From Blakeslea trispora (taxonomy: Eukaryota > Mucoromycota > Mucoromycetes > Mucorales > Choanephoraceae): 64,000 bases of DNA. Location of the stretch: the NCBI GenBank assembly GCA_025331445.1, contig JAIWNE010000126.1, positions 32,040 to 96,039 of the forward strand, read 5' to 3'. Below the pieces are notes generated by a model that had not been told where the DNA came from, did no database searches, and saw only the letters and a list, made by a program, of their open reading frames with translations. The first letter of the stretch is position 1. Each line of letters starts with the position of its first letter. Positions 26,123-37,638 of the stretch are shown piece by piece. The position numbers and the translations under genes are program-made.

Positions 26123-29100
26123 ATGAGTATTAACAGCTACTCATTTCCACGCCGTCTAACTTTTAGGCGGCTTATATGGCGCTACTTCTCTCGGCTGCTA
26201 ACAATCATTATACCCGATTTTGCTCTTCGCCATGTAGGAGGCATGCCATCATTTGGTAAATACATATCAAATTGGAAAAGCGATGCATAATGTTATTTAT
26301 CTGATCCACTTTCTTTTCGTCACCATTTGGGGTTAACAACATAGCTTCACGCACTGCTTGGCGTGAAAAAATATCTCTCTTGATTTTATTTCTTTTGTCA
26401 GCTGGTCTGTTTTGTTTTTGGTTGGAGTTTGTTTCAAGCTTGTTTTGCGATCCTGAAAGAATATTCAGCTATGACACTATCTTCTCAAACGATTCAAACA
26501 TGGCAGTAATCAACGGAAAGGTCGTTGACTGGCGGCAGATTCCCAACAGCCCAATAGCTGATTTTGTCAACCAATACCCTCACCATGACTTATCAGCTAA
26601 TTTTCCCAAATTCATGATGTTGAGTCGTACATCCAGTAATACATTATATGCGGACAAGATGCTCAATGATTGTATATTCCATCAAAATCGAGCTTCTTCT
26701 GCTGATGCCTGGCTGAACCACCTGCTTTCTGTAGATAGTGGATATCTATATGATAAAACAAATAAAGTCCTCTTAGAATGTCCTGTACCAGATCACCCAA
26801 ACGTCACTGGCGCACCATGTTTCTATAGCTCAAATTATAAGTCTTTGTTTAATGACTTACCTGTTAAAGGAGGTAATGAACACAAAATAAAAATTGACAT
26901 GTATATATACGCATTGCACCTGTCTATTTTTTTTACTTTATCCACTAATCATAACAGAAAACGTTAAACAGATATTCAATATGAGCCTGATACTATTCAA
27001 ACCATGTACAATACATTACCGTCAGCATTGAACTATAGTCAGCAAGCATACGTTGTTTTGGATGGTAATGTTCTTGATGTTACAGCTTATTTGAAGGGTG
27101 CAACTACAATAGTTCCCGTCTCTTCCACTGTCAGTTCTCGATCGCTTGCACTCGATCGCATGTTTCTTCCGTTGGATCTCACTATTCTTCTTTACACCAA
27201 TCTTGGAAAAGACATTACAAAGTATTTTGAAAGTAATGTGACGGAAGACTCGGCGATGTATCGCCAGTGCCTTGCTTATTTGTTTAAGAAAGGTATCGTG
27301 CCGTCACATGTTTCCTCTGGCTGTGCTAGATTTAATCCTGCTCTTTGGGCTACTATGGGAGTCGGGCTGATCTATTTTGTATTCAAAGCAAGTCTTACCT
27401 ATCTATCAAGAATGCCGTTTGTACAGCGGTTCTTATACTCTCCAACTGCAGAAACATCTTCTATCATGCTTTGTCATCAATGGCCACATACAATGCTTGT
27501 AGTTCCCTGCTTTGCCGAGCCATTTGAAACATTGAAAATGACAGTCGATAGTCTTTCTCGCTCAACATATGAGGATAACAAAAAATTGCTACTATTTGTT
27601 TGTGACGGAATAACAATGAGCAGCCAGTCAGAATCATATAGTCACAGTCTGCTATTAGAGTATTTGGGGTATAGTTGCAAGGAAGATCCATTATGTTATC
27701 CATACACCTCTCTTGGCCAAAACAAAAAAAAAATCAACCATGCTCGTGTTTATTCAGGCTTTTATGAGACTGGCCGTAATCGCGTTCCCTACTTGGTGAT
27801 TGTCAAAATTGGTCAGCCTCAAGAAGAAACTGAATACTATCAGAGTCATATGTCAACAGCTCCTCCAGGGAACAGGGGGAAGCGTGACTCAATCGTGCTG
27901 ATTCTAGGCTTTCTTGAACGATGTATGAATCTCGCTAGAAACCGAATGTCACCTCTAGAGTACGAAATATTCAATCAATGCTACAATGTTCTTGGAATAG
28001 ATCCTAGAAAACTGAAATACATGATGGTTGCAGATGCAGATGTTCAAGTACAAAGCGATACTATTCAGAAGCTAGTGTTGAGGCTTGAAGAAGATCGACG
28101 GTTATTGGCTGTGAGCGGACATGTACGTCCAGCTAACCCTGAGCAAAACTTTATAACAATGCTGCAGATATTTCCATTTTACATGACCTACTATTCAAGA
28201 CTAGCGTATGAAGCATGTATGCGCAGCGTTATGACTTTGACAGGTGGTCTTGTCATGTACAAAATATGGGCAGAAGCCCCAAAACAACCAATTGATTACA
28301 AATTCGATAAAAAACAAAGACTATTACCGCAGCATCACAACGCTCCTGTAGGATCTCAGCTATCCGCCAATCAGAGACTTAAGTTGAGTGATGAAATTGT
28401 TGTCAAAAATCCATTCAGCGACAGTGATAGCCGAACAAGCTCTATGACGAATGATACAGCTACCACAATGACAACAGTTGGTACAAGGACAACCACTGTA
28501 CATCAGCAGCAACTGCAACAACAAAAATATCGTGTACATAACAGACCATCCTCCAACATCTATACTCCTTCCCAAAGAGTATCAGCAAGACCTGATTCCC
28601 GTCTATTGTTGACGACTCAAAAAGATATAGAGCTACGCTGTGCTCACCCTACAGTTCTACGCGGTTTAGCAACAGCTCAACCTAATACAATGCATATGCA
28701 AAACGTACTGCTGTTAGGAGAGGATAGAATTGCTTCACTTGTACTGCTCAAATCGCATCCCAACTACCGACTAGGGTTCGAACCTGAAGCAATTGGCTAT
28801 ACACTTTTGCCTACCAATTTCTTTTCTCTGCAAGGACAAGAGATTCGTCGTATTCGATCTGCATTCCATATCCAATTTGAGATTCAGTGTATCGCTTGGC
28901 AATTAGGATTTGCATTTTGGCTCTTTTCAACTATTGAATTGATTGAGGCTGTGTTTGCTTTACCGGTTACATTGTATTTATACAATATCTTTGGGCGATC
29001 CATCGAGAAATTAGGCCTCTCCTACTTTGTTGTTGCCTGCTCCTTTATGGGACTAGCTGCACTTCACATGGTTTTTTTCTTACTTCGACGTCAATTTAGG

Positions 29101-30210
29101 TACATTTTCTGGTTTTTATTGTATTGTATAGTCTCTATGCCTTTATTTGTTGTGTATTTTCCATTAATGGCCGCCTGGCAAAGCAATTATTCGGAATACT
29201 GGTATGATGTATGGCCTACTTCTGCTGGTCGGTCTTCCCGTTTCCACGGTCTAATTGATCGCAATATTGCTGAGAAACAGAGTGCAAATCGATCAATGCA
29301 TGAAAAACTAGCAAATGATCAGCCACCAAAAGAAAAAACCAATAGACAAAGTGCATATACAATAAGCGATTTCCATGAAAGTGATGGAAAAGAAGCCATA
29401 CCTCGAATGCGAATGAACGATTATGAAATATTTGAAGCTAATCGACTATACCAAGCAGCAGAAGCTGCTCTTGATTCTAGCTTTGCTGGCTTTACAGACT
29501 TTGCTCGTGAAGGAGACTCGTTTAGCCATGGCATTGTTGAAACCGCAATCGTTTCGCCTCCATCTGCACAAGTCAGGGATGGTGTACACTCAACCCGTAC
29601 AACAGCAAACTATCGACCTTCTAGTACAGAGATATACCATGCCAAGATCAAATATCCTAATATCAAATTTGAGGATGAACTTTATCCACCTTCATCTAGC
29701 ACCAGCCCATATACAGAACGCTCAAATCCGTTTGACGACGTGCATTCCATTACTAGATCGCGATTAGACGAGAACTATTTAGCTGATCGTTTTGAATATC
29801 CAAACTCCTCTGATACAACAAACAACATTCGCAAGAAACACCCCTATACACGTAATACGTTTCGCCATCATCATAGCAGTGCATTAGATAATGCTATCAT
29901 TAATTCAATGACCTTGAACAATAGTGGGTTTGCTGAGACTTTGAAAAGCGAACAATTTATGGCACACGACAGCTTGGGTCCAGAGCTGGTGGGATGTACA
30001 GATGATGCCTTGTCTGAAAACGACCGTGCTTCGACACTTTCAATCTCTTCAAAAACCTTTTCAATTCATATTGCTGAAGGAGATATTCAATCTATGTCAA
30101 TGCCTCGCCACCGGATAGGCAATCAATACCAACACAATACAAGCTTGCGAAACAACTATAATGAGGGTCGACATCGAGCTGTACATAACTTTACCACAAC
30201 ACAACCTTAA
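26123..30210 (+). CDS. Divergent chitin synthase-like protein (class IV-type) with altered catalytic motifs
   Basis: Large membrane protein of the family-2 glycosyltransferase chitin synthases. Three exons: 26123-26255, 26345-26872 and 26972-30210, giving 1299 residues. The order of parts matches division-2 synthases: basic N-terminus with membrane segments, a DLSANFPKFMML luminal region, a cytochrome-b5-like stretch (VVLDGNVLDVTAYLKG), the GT2 domain and C-terminal membrane helices (about 860-1000). Conserved GT2 marks are present: HARVYSGFYE, ADADVQ (about 575-577) and LGEDR (about 803-806). The usual QVFEYY block reads QIFPFYMTYY. The acceptor/product motif QRRRW reads QEIRR (about 843-847), with Trp replaced by Arg. 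About 100 residues of Ser/Thr/Gln-rich insert separate the membrane-proximal block from GEDR, and a 300-residue hydrophilic tail follows the helices. It is either an inactive paralogue or one with changed activity. Confidence 0.85.
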
Positions 30211-30493
30211 TTTCTGTATACTCATAATAAAACTAAACGATGACACAACATACAAAACTCTCATTCCTTGTAACAACTGATAGCATGAGAAGATCATGAA
30301 GTCGCATATATTTTGGCTTAGTTGCATTTCATGAGCTCTGCTAACTTGTTTAGTCCAGGAAAAGACCTTAACCTGTTTATCTATAAACTAAGTCCTCGAA
30401 AAGAATTTACAAAGCAAAATCCCAGATTCAAGGTTAAAAGATATTGATCACCTCTTTCGCTCAGGTTACTTGACGTCAATTTAGCTTTTCGAG

Positions 30494-30935
30494 ATGTCAA
30501 AAGTCACTCCTGAAACTATTGCTGACATTCAACAACAGTTGCTTGAAACACAGAAAATGTTAGAAACACCGATATTACAAACAAGGCAAATTGTTATAGA
30601 TGCCAACGTTAGCGCCACCTCTGTCCCTGACGTGGAAGAAGTAGACTCTAGTACTTCAGTCCACCCAAATGCTGTTTACCAACAATTCAATCGAACACTT
30701 CCTGAGGAGTTAGTCGAGATGCTCGATCTCTAGCAATCCCCTTTCTTTTCCACACCACGGAGAGATGCTCAGCGCAAGGAATTGATTAAGTCGTACCCAC
30801 CCATGCGCCACACAGAGTACAAGGCACCTTCCATCTTATCCTCATCCAGAAGCGAATGAATAGATGAGAGCAACATTAGGATGCTGCTTTGAAGGAAATA
30901 CAATACCAACTAACTGGTGTTTTTCTTTCTCAAGA
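30494..30935 (+). pseudogene. Decayed gag-like retrotransposon reading frame (left part)
   Basis: Starts MSKVTPETIADIQQQLLETQ and runs open to a TAG at 30731-30733. The same frame then continues as protein-like sequence (QSPFFSTPRRDAQRKELIKS) to a TGA near 30858. After a frame change it reads DAALKEIQYQLTGVF up to the transposon insertion point. The layout resembles the N-terminal gag-like proteins I associate with Mucorales retrotransposons (a YPP..Y motif followed by a LKE.QY.L block). The stop, frame change and insertion make it non-functional. Family assignment is from memory of the pattern, not a search. Confidence 0.5.
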
Positions 30936-30937
30936 TA

Positions 30938-32264
30938 CAGTCACTAGGAAAATAACTTGATCCATTTTTCCAAATTATCACTCAAACCTCAACATCAGGT
31001 TGCATGAGTTGTACTTATCGTAAAGGCTTGAAAGTTCACAAAATAAAAGGAAATAATGTTTATTTTTGAAAAGTGTTTAAAGAAATACAATTAGTATTTG
31101 GTATGCCCTCCTTTTGCCTTGATAACGGCTTTGCATCTAGAGGGTATACTGTCTACTAAAGTTTCAGCAAAATCAAGGCCTATTAGATCCCATTCTTGCA
31201 AGATGAGCGCCTTCGATTTTTCAACGTTTTTAACTGTGCGCCTCTTGGCTGCAAGGCGCTTATCTAACTCCCACCACACATGCTCGATAGGGTTCAAATC
31301 AGGGCTTTGAGCAGGCCAGAACTCAAAGCCGCTGATCTGATGGCCCTCCTTCCACCAACGAGCATAGGCGCCTGTGTGGCAGGTAGCACCGTCTTCTTGG
31401 AGAATAAACTCTCTACCATGCTTCTCATGTAATTCCTTGGACCAAGAGTGGAAGTGCTTGGCCAAAGTATCAACATAAGCATCTTGGTTCATGTTGCCTT
31501 CTTCGACCACAAGAGGACCGAATCCCACAGCAGTAAAGCAGGCCCAGACCATCACCGATCCTTTATCCCATTTGGTACTACTGAGGGTGTTTCTTTCCTC
31601 GTACCTAGTACCCTTTTTGCGGATGAATTGGGCAGCACAGTCGTTGCTCTCAACCCGAAAACGTGCCTCATCTGACCATACGACGCTTCTCCACTCATCA
31701 TCATCCCAACCGGAGTGCCTACGTGCCCAACGTAGCCTAGCCTCCTTGTGGCGGTCAGTAAGAGTGGGCTTGTGTGCTGCCCAAAACGAATGAAAGCCAC
31801 ATTTGGCTGGATAGCTGATAATAGTCTTCCTGTCAACTAACAAGCCAAATGTTGCTGCATATGCTTGAACCTGAGGATATGTAGCAAACGGATCCTGTTG
31901 CATAAAACGAACTAGTAATCTGATGTCGCCTTCAGTTGCCTTCGGCTTTCTACCAGTACTCTTACCTTTCTCAAAAGCACCCTTTTTCTCAATTGTATGG
32001 ATTATGTTCCTTGCTATCTTGACATTAACACCTGTCAATGCTTCAATCTTACTATACTTTGTATCGTTCATTTTAAGATAATAAACACCTCCTCGCTTGA
32101 AATCATTGTGACATTCGTATTTGCGAGCATTAGAGCTTTCGTTTGATGTATTGTCCATGTTTGATTGTATTTAGAAAAAGTTATGTAGAAGAGGAATGAA
32201 GAATATTATTTTGAGGAATTTAATGCATTTTTTGAAATGGATCAAGTTATTTTTCTAGTGACTG
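30938..32264 (-). mobile_element. Intact Tc1/mariner-type DNA transposon
   Basis: A complete element of 1327 bp. Its ends form terminal inverted repeats of 30 bp (30938-30967 and 32235-32264) that differ at one position and start CAGTCACTAG. A TA dinucleotide flanks each end (30936-30937 and 32265-32266), the target duplication of this superfamily. One intact transposase gene on the minus strand fills the interior. The near-identical ends and open frame suggest a recent insertion. The host DNA on both sides reads as one decayed gag-like sequence. Confidence 0.95.
31091..32158 (-). CDS. Tc1/mariner transposase (DDE, DD35E spacing)
   Basis: Cut-and-paste transposase of 355 residues, uninterrupted. 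The N-terminal third has helix-turn-helix DNA-binding character (KYSKIEALTGVNVKIARNII, then GRKPKAT, then a second helical unit). The RNase H-like catalytic core shows the three acidic residues in VVWSDEARF, ILQEDGATCHTG and QSPDLNPIEHVW. Counting on the translation gives 35 residues between the second Asp and the Glu, one more than the classical Tc1 DD34E. The stop lies about 120 bp from the element's left end and the start about 75 bp from its right end. With intact ends and frame, the element could be autonomous; activity is inferred. Confidence 0.94.
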   Translation of the reverse strand: MDNTSNESSNARKYECHNDFKRGGVYYLKMNDTKYSKIEALTGVNVKIARNIIHTIEKKGAFEKGKSTGRKPKATEGDIRLLVRFMQQDPFATYPQVQAYAATFGLLVDRKTIISYPAKCGFHSFWAAHKPTLTDRHKEARLRWARRHSGWDDDEWRSVVWSDEARFRVESNDCAAQFIRKKGTRYEERNTLSSTKWDKGSVMVWACFTAVGFGPLVVEEGNMNQDAYVDTLAKHFHSWSKELHEKHGREFILQEDGATCHTGAYARWWKEGHQISGFEFWPAQSPDLNPIEHVWWELDKRLAAKRRTVKNVEKSKALILQEWDLIGLDFAETLVDSIPSRCKAVIKAKGGHTKY

Positions 32265-32266
32265 TA

Positions 32267-32420
32267 TGACATCCTGGTTCATTCAAGTCTATTTCTTGTA
32301 GAATGGCTATCAATCGCGATTAAATTTCAGGGTGAAACTTTTTGAGCATCTCTCTATTTAGAAATTCTGTTTGCGCTCATTGACATACTGAAAACCGCTG
32401 ATTAGATGCTTGTTGATTTT
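32267..32420 (+). pseudogene. Decayed gag-like reading frame (right part, beyond the transposon)
   Basis: Directly after the TA duplication a frame reads YDILVHSSLFLVEWLSIAIK. It continues the left fragment's ...LTGVFLS when one copy of TA is removed. This resembles the 'RP.DILxHE' step of Mucorales gag-like proteins. It soon meets stops. It supports the view that the transposon landed in an already decaying retrotransposon copy. Confidence 0.4.
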
Positions 32421-32547
32421 TTATTTTACGCCAATTGGATTTTTGGAAACCGCCAAATGATTTTTGAAATCTGCCATTTGGGACCGTAAGTACTGTACCA
32501 CTTGAGAATCGCATAACAAAGGGCTATCTTGTACTACCATTATACAT

Positions 32548-32777
32548 AAAAGAAAAGGTTAGATGGGAAGATCTCTGCTTTAGAAAAATGGCACACTCCA
32601 CTCCAGCGGTACGCCGACAGTAACTTCCAAATTAGAAAAGGAGACCGTAAGCTTGTAGATGGAGGATGTGTTGCCGAAAGTAGACTTGGCAGTAAGAGGT
32701 ATAGCTTGTTGAGTCGATTAGAAATCAAATTTTTCGAAATAGACATACATACTTTAGAACCGCTAAATCTTGAATGA
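32548..32777 (+). pseudogene. Unidentified open stretch, possible relic exon
   Basis: A 76-codon open frame without ATG reads GKISALEKWHTPLQRYADSN, then RKGDRKLVDGGCVAESRLGS and EIKFFEIDIHTLEPLN before a TGA. Amino-acid content is protein-like rather than low complexity. No family recognised; it may belong to the decayed retrotransposon to its left. Confidence 0.25.
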
Positions 32778-35556
32778 ACTGTAATCAAGGAGACAATAGT
32801 TATATCTTTCACTGAAAGAGCTGGTGTTGCTTTACACTCACTGAATCAACTATGTAAATGATAAACTTGAAGGTTCTTTAACTATCAATCAAATATAACT
32901 ACAGCTCTCATGGCTGAGCGACAAACCACGTTTGAGCATTAAAGAAAAACATTACTAGTATACATTCTATAGAGAGATAACAATTTTGAGCACTGAAGAG
33001 TGAGGAACAATTTGCTTTTGTTGTTTTCGGTTTAAGCAAGCAACCCTTCTATCATGTTTTGTTTCTCTCGAGAAGTAATTATCTACCTCTCTTGATTTCT
33101 TGACATCCATTTGAACATCTTTATTTTATGTTCTGATGATTGAATAACAGAATTTTCACCTTGTGTCTTTAATAGTTGCTGAGATGTGAATATGATAAAG
33201 TTTCAATGTAAAAGAACGGAAAAAAGAAAAGTGCAAATACTTTGAAACTGGCCATGCAGTTTTTTGTTTAGGAAGGTAATTGCAAAATAAAAGAGAAGTT
33301 CCATCTGCCTTAATTTCTTGCAAGTGTATGCATATCAACAAGTGTTATAAAACCTTATTGAGATCAAATCATCATATGGCATACCAGAATGTTTAGGCAA
33401 CTGAATTCTAAATTCCGTCTAATCGAGGATGGGCGTATTGTGCGCATACATGGTTGTTTTAATTTAATGATTCTTTATTTTTTTTTCCCGAAAAAAGAAT
33501 ATAGTTTAAGATTCTATTTGATTGTTTTTAGCAAGTAGTGATACAGAATGTCTACCTTTTAAGAAAAAAAAAACGAGCATATGACTCTTTCTTCAACCCT
33601 GAACCCACTGACCATGTTACGCCTAGAACACAGTCCATCAAACAAGTTTAATACATTTTCTCTGACAAATGACCAAAAGAGAACTATGCAGAATAACATC
33701 TATAGAATTACAATAAACTTCTATGGCCAAGCTGAATAGATTCAAATCAACAAGCTCTCTCTCTCTCTCTCTCTCTCTTTTCTTTTTGTTGATGGATATC
33801 CTTTTATGGGTTCTGTAATAAACAGAACACAGCGATATGATTGGAGCAGGTTGAGTAATTCTCTCTTTTACTTATCACCTGCTGCATCACTTGTATAAGT
33901 GTCATTTTTCTTGAACGTAAAATAAAAAATACAAAGCCTACTCTGTACAACCCATTCCAAACAAATACTTTTCTATATTACTTTAAGTGATATCATATTG
34001 AGCAATGACTCTATCTTTAATAGATAGCATTGTGTGTTTCCCTTATACATCTAAAGAGAACAAGAGAAAACTCAACTAATGTAGCGCAATCTCTATGTCT
34101 ACTTAATTATGTATTCAATTGAATAATAAACAATTTATTTTGTGCATGGAGTGTTCTCAATACATCATTCTTTCTATTCTCTCTCTCTCTCTCTCTGAAA
34201 AAGAGGCCTTTTAAATTGAAATTTGTCAGCTTAAATAATTGACGTGTCATCAATAGCATGTTAAATCACTTTCTTGCCCCTTTCCTTGTACAAGATATAA
34301 GAAAGGAAGAACAAATAAGTTGCTTTACGATCAATGTATTACCAAAAGCATTATCAAGGGTCAAACTGTAATTCTTATTGTTCTTGTTGTTTTTTAAAAA
34401 CACTGTTTAAGCTCCGTGGGTCCCAAGAAAAGTATGAACTTTAAAAACGAACAATTATGACAATTAAATTATTACTGATACAAAGCAATGTATGACTTGG
34501 TTCTTATTAAGCAAGACAAGTAGAGCCCAGCTAAATAGATACGCGCTTTAATGTATATGTTTATTAAATAGAATAGCTAATTTTTTTTGGGTAATAATCA
34601 TTTAAAGGGAAAAAAAGATCATCCTTCTAAAATAAACTGATTGTTCTTACAAGTAGCATTGCGTAACCTATCTGATACAGAGGTTTTTTAAGCTTTACTC
34701 GATAAAGCCAATTGTCTTCAAAACAGACATAGCGCAGATGGATACTCGTGTGTTACCCTAACGAAAGAGTTGCTATATATAATCAAAGTAACACAATTTT
34801 TTAGGTTTTTTTTTTTTCGTTGCAGCACAACAACAGTGGCGTTTTCTGTTTAACTAAATAACTAGGCTTAGCAAAAAAAAAAAAAAGGAAAAAAGAAATC
34901 TAGTTCAAAAATGTAAAAATTAATTCGTAAAAGAGTGTCAATGGCTTTAAATAAACTACAATCGACAGAACATACTGTTCAATGAAAGAAAATATAAGCT
35001 TCAATAGTGTCTGACTCTGATGATAAAATGATTGAGAGTGTTGAACTGTATATGTGTGTGTTTATTGTCTTCTTACACGTCAAGTATGAGATGGGCTTTA
35101 AAAATAATAATAACAATCTTGAAAGCCTCATAATTTTTTTTTCAGCCATAAAAAGTAGCATTAATGACAACTGTATAAATACCGTTTTCTTTGCTTTCTT
35201 TTGGTTTCCTCTACACTTTTCTTTTCTTTTCTAGTTTTTCTTATATATTCTCTCTGTCTCTCTTTCCTTCTCTCTTTTTTTTTCTTTTTTTTTTAATACC
35301 TTTTCTATCTCTCTCTCTCTTTGTATAATATCTATTATATTGTCAAAAAGTATAATACATATATATACTTACTACATTATACATACATAACATATTCACA
35401 TATATACATACATAACATATCCCCTTTTTTTTCATTTTCTTTTTTCTGTCTTTCCCTTTCTTTTTTTTATACATATAAGCGTTATTTCATTTCTTTCATT
35501 GTACAGTTCAATTCCTTCTTTTTCTAAACATAAGCATAATATACAACAATAATACC
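32778..35556. other. Gene-poor AT-rich region with CT microsatellites
   Basis: About 2.8 kb without a supported gene. It contains (CT)n runs at about 33755-33778 and 34178-34196, many A and T homopolymers, and from about 35200 to 35540 a T/C-rich and (ATAC)-like tract that leads into the 35557 gene and probably forms its promoter and leader. Open frames at 34979-35234 and 35321-35527 are low-complexity. Confidence 0.5.
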
Positions 35557-35970
35557 ATGTCTCTCTGTTCATCACAACAACAAGAAAAGCAAACTATTGA
35601 CTTCATTCTGGACGACAAAAGAACACCTACCACTCCTGAAAACGGTAGATTCCCTATGATTGTAGATACTAGTGACTTAACAAGCAACAGACTATCAAAT
35701 TACCAACAATACATACATCACTATGGCAAACCTGCTTCACAAGAATCCCTAGTGGACACACGACCACCTCCAACACCAACTGAATTACAATATATCAAAA
35801 GAATCCATACCCTTATGACACTTGTCGCGAAGCAAACTAAAGAAATACAATCCCTGCGGTCCATTATTGAAGCATATAGTCAAAACGAGCTTAACTATAC
35901 AGAGAACCACAGTTGCTGTGGTAACGACGGTTGTAATATTAGTCGTAAAAGAAATAAACACTGTTCATGA
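35557..35970 (+). CDS. Small orphan protein, unknown function
   Basis: Single-exon frame of 137 residues starting MSLCSSQQQEKQTIDFILDD. The N-terminal 80 residues are polar, with Pro/Thr-rich patches (KRTPTTPENGRF, TRPPPTPTELQY) that look like phosphorylation or docking sites. Residues 85-115 form a likely amphipathic helix (KRIHTLMTLVAKQTKEIQSL). The tail has a Cys cluster (SCCGNDGCN) and ends basic. No signal peptide or membrane segment. It is supported as a gene by ATG context, balanced composition and a long CT-rich leader like other genes here. I do not recognise a family; a lineage-specific regulator is possible. Confidence 0.6.
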   Translation: MSLCSSQQQEKQTIDFILDDKRTPTTPENGRFPMIVDTSDLTSNRLSNYQQYIHHYGKPASQESLVDTRPPPTPTELQYIKRIHTLMTLVAKQTKEIQSLRSIIEAYSQNELNYTENHSCCGNDGCNISRKRNKHCS

Positions 35971-36118
35971 TTTCCCTTTTTTTTTGAATGAGAAAAAAAA
36001 AAAAAGAACTGAATTTTAATTTCTCTAATTTCTTAATTTCCCTCTCTCTCTTTTTTTTTCTCTTTTCTTTTTATTTTCTTGTTTCGAGTGATAATACTCT
36101 TTTATATATAAAACCGTA

Positions 36119-37494
36119 ATGGCCGATCTCGATAGGTACAAGCAACATGAGCCCAAGTGATAAAAGTGCACTAAAGTCAAAAGTTACTAGACAACTAGAA
36201 CAGTTAAGAAGAGGTGAAATCATTACTGAGCTAGAAGTAAAAGAGCTATGCGCAAAAGCCAGAGAGATCTTGATTGAAGAAAGCAATGTCCAACGAGTGG
36301 ATGCACCTGTCACTGTAACTAATTTTTTACAATCTCTTACTTTAACACCGAAACTTGACTTTTTTCTTTCTTTCTTTTATGTATACAAAAAGATATGTGG
36401 TGATATTCATGGCCAATTTCATGACCTGAAAGAACTATTTCGAGTGGGTGGTGAATGTCCAGAGACAAACTATTTATTTATGGGTAAAGTTACCAAGTCA
36501 ACAGAAAAAGAGCTTTAGCGTGTCGATTGACCTTACACACATTTTATTCAAGGCGACTTTGTGGATCGAGGTTATTACTCTGTAGAAACATTTTTGTTGC
36601 TATTAGCACTTAAAGTAAGATACCCTGACAGAATCACACTTATTAGAGGCAACCATGAGAGTAGACAGATTACACAAGTATATGGCTTTTATGATGAATG
36701 TACGCGTAAATATGGGTCAGCTAATGTATGGCGGTATTGTTGTGAAGTATTTGATTACCTAAGTTTGAGTGCTATCATTGATGACAGAGTATTCTGTGTT
36801 CACGGTGGACTTTCTCCCAGTATAAACACATTAGATCAAGTAAAAGAGAAAACACTTTTCTTTTTTTTTTTTGAAATAAGAGTCATTTTGTACTCATGTC
36901 TCTTTATTTTATAGATCCGAACAATTGATAGAAAACAAGAAGTACCTCATGATGGTGCTATGTGTGATCTTCTTTGGTCTGATCCAGAAGGTAAAAACAA
37001 AAAGAAGAAATCTCATCTTGTGTATTTATCTTGGAAATAGAAATTGATGGGTGGGGATATAGTCCTAGAGGTGCTGGTTATCTTTTTGGTGCAGATGTTG
37101 TTCAAGGCGTATGTATTTAAACCCCCCCCCCGAAACAAGAGTAATGCATTGATGCCATACAATAGTTTTTACATGCAAATGGACTTGACTTGATTGCAAG
37201 AGCACATCAATTAGTTATGGAAGGTTATAAGCCAATGTTTGATGATAAAATCGTGACAGTTTGGTCTGCACCAAATTATTGTTATCGATGTGGTAATATT
37301 GCTGCAATATTAGAACTAGATGATTATTTGACAAAAAAGTACAAACTTTTTGAAGCTGCTCCTCAGGTAAAGAAGAAAAAGAAAAATATGACTATACAAA
37401 GTAATTTTAATGGGATTTTTTTTTTCAATTCTCTTTACAGCAGGATTTCCGAGGTGTGGCACAAAAGAAATCATTACCAGATTACTTCCTTTAA
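36119..37494 (+). CDS. PPP4C: Protein phosphatase 4 catalytic subunit (PP4c/Pph3)
   Basis: Ser/Thr phosphatase of the PPP family. Eight exons: 36119-36135, 36191-36314, 36393-36483, 36553-36839, 36915-36990, 37041-37108, 37166-37366 and 37441-37494, giving 305 residues against about 307 in animals. Splicing the 17-nt first exon yields [17 protein letters not shown], which matches PP4c starts. Metal and catalytic motifs are complete: [33 protein letters not shown] and the NYCYRCGN loop. Subfamily marks are [18 protein letters not shown] and [13 protein letters not shown]. The C-terminus DYFL carries the Leu that is carboxymethylated in PP2A/PP4/PP6. The last intron ends in a tandem acceptor (CAGCAG), so one Gln is optional. 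Confidence 0.97.
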
Positions 37495-37638
37495 TTGAAT
37501 GGATATTACTGTATAAAAAAAAAGGGAGGGAGAAAGGGAGTTGTACTTGTCTAATTTAATAAACAAGTAAAGGGGTCTACCCTTTACTTTTTGCAAATAC
37601 GTATTTGTTGTGTGTGTATATCTATATACTAGCTTGTA

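Noticed and set aside
33755..33778. (CT)n run and similar runs at 34178, 39888 and 25691
   Set aside because: Simple microsatellites, common in this AT-rich genome; no array structure or link to a gene.
36147..36518. ATG at 36147 as start of PP4c
   Set aside because: It lies inside a 55-bp intron; the spliced start at 36119 restores the conserved N-terminus.
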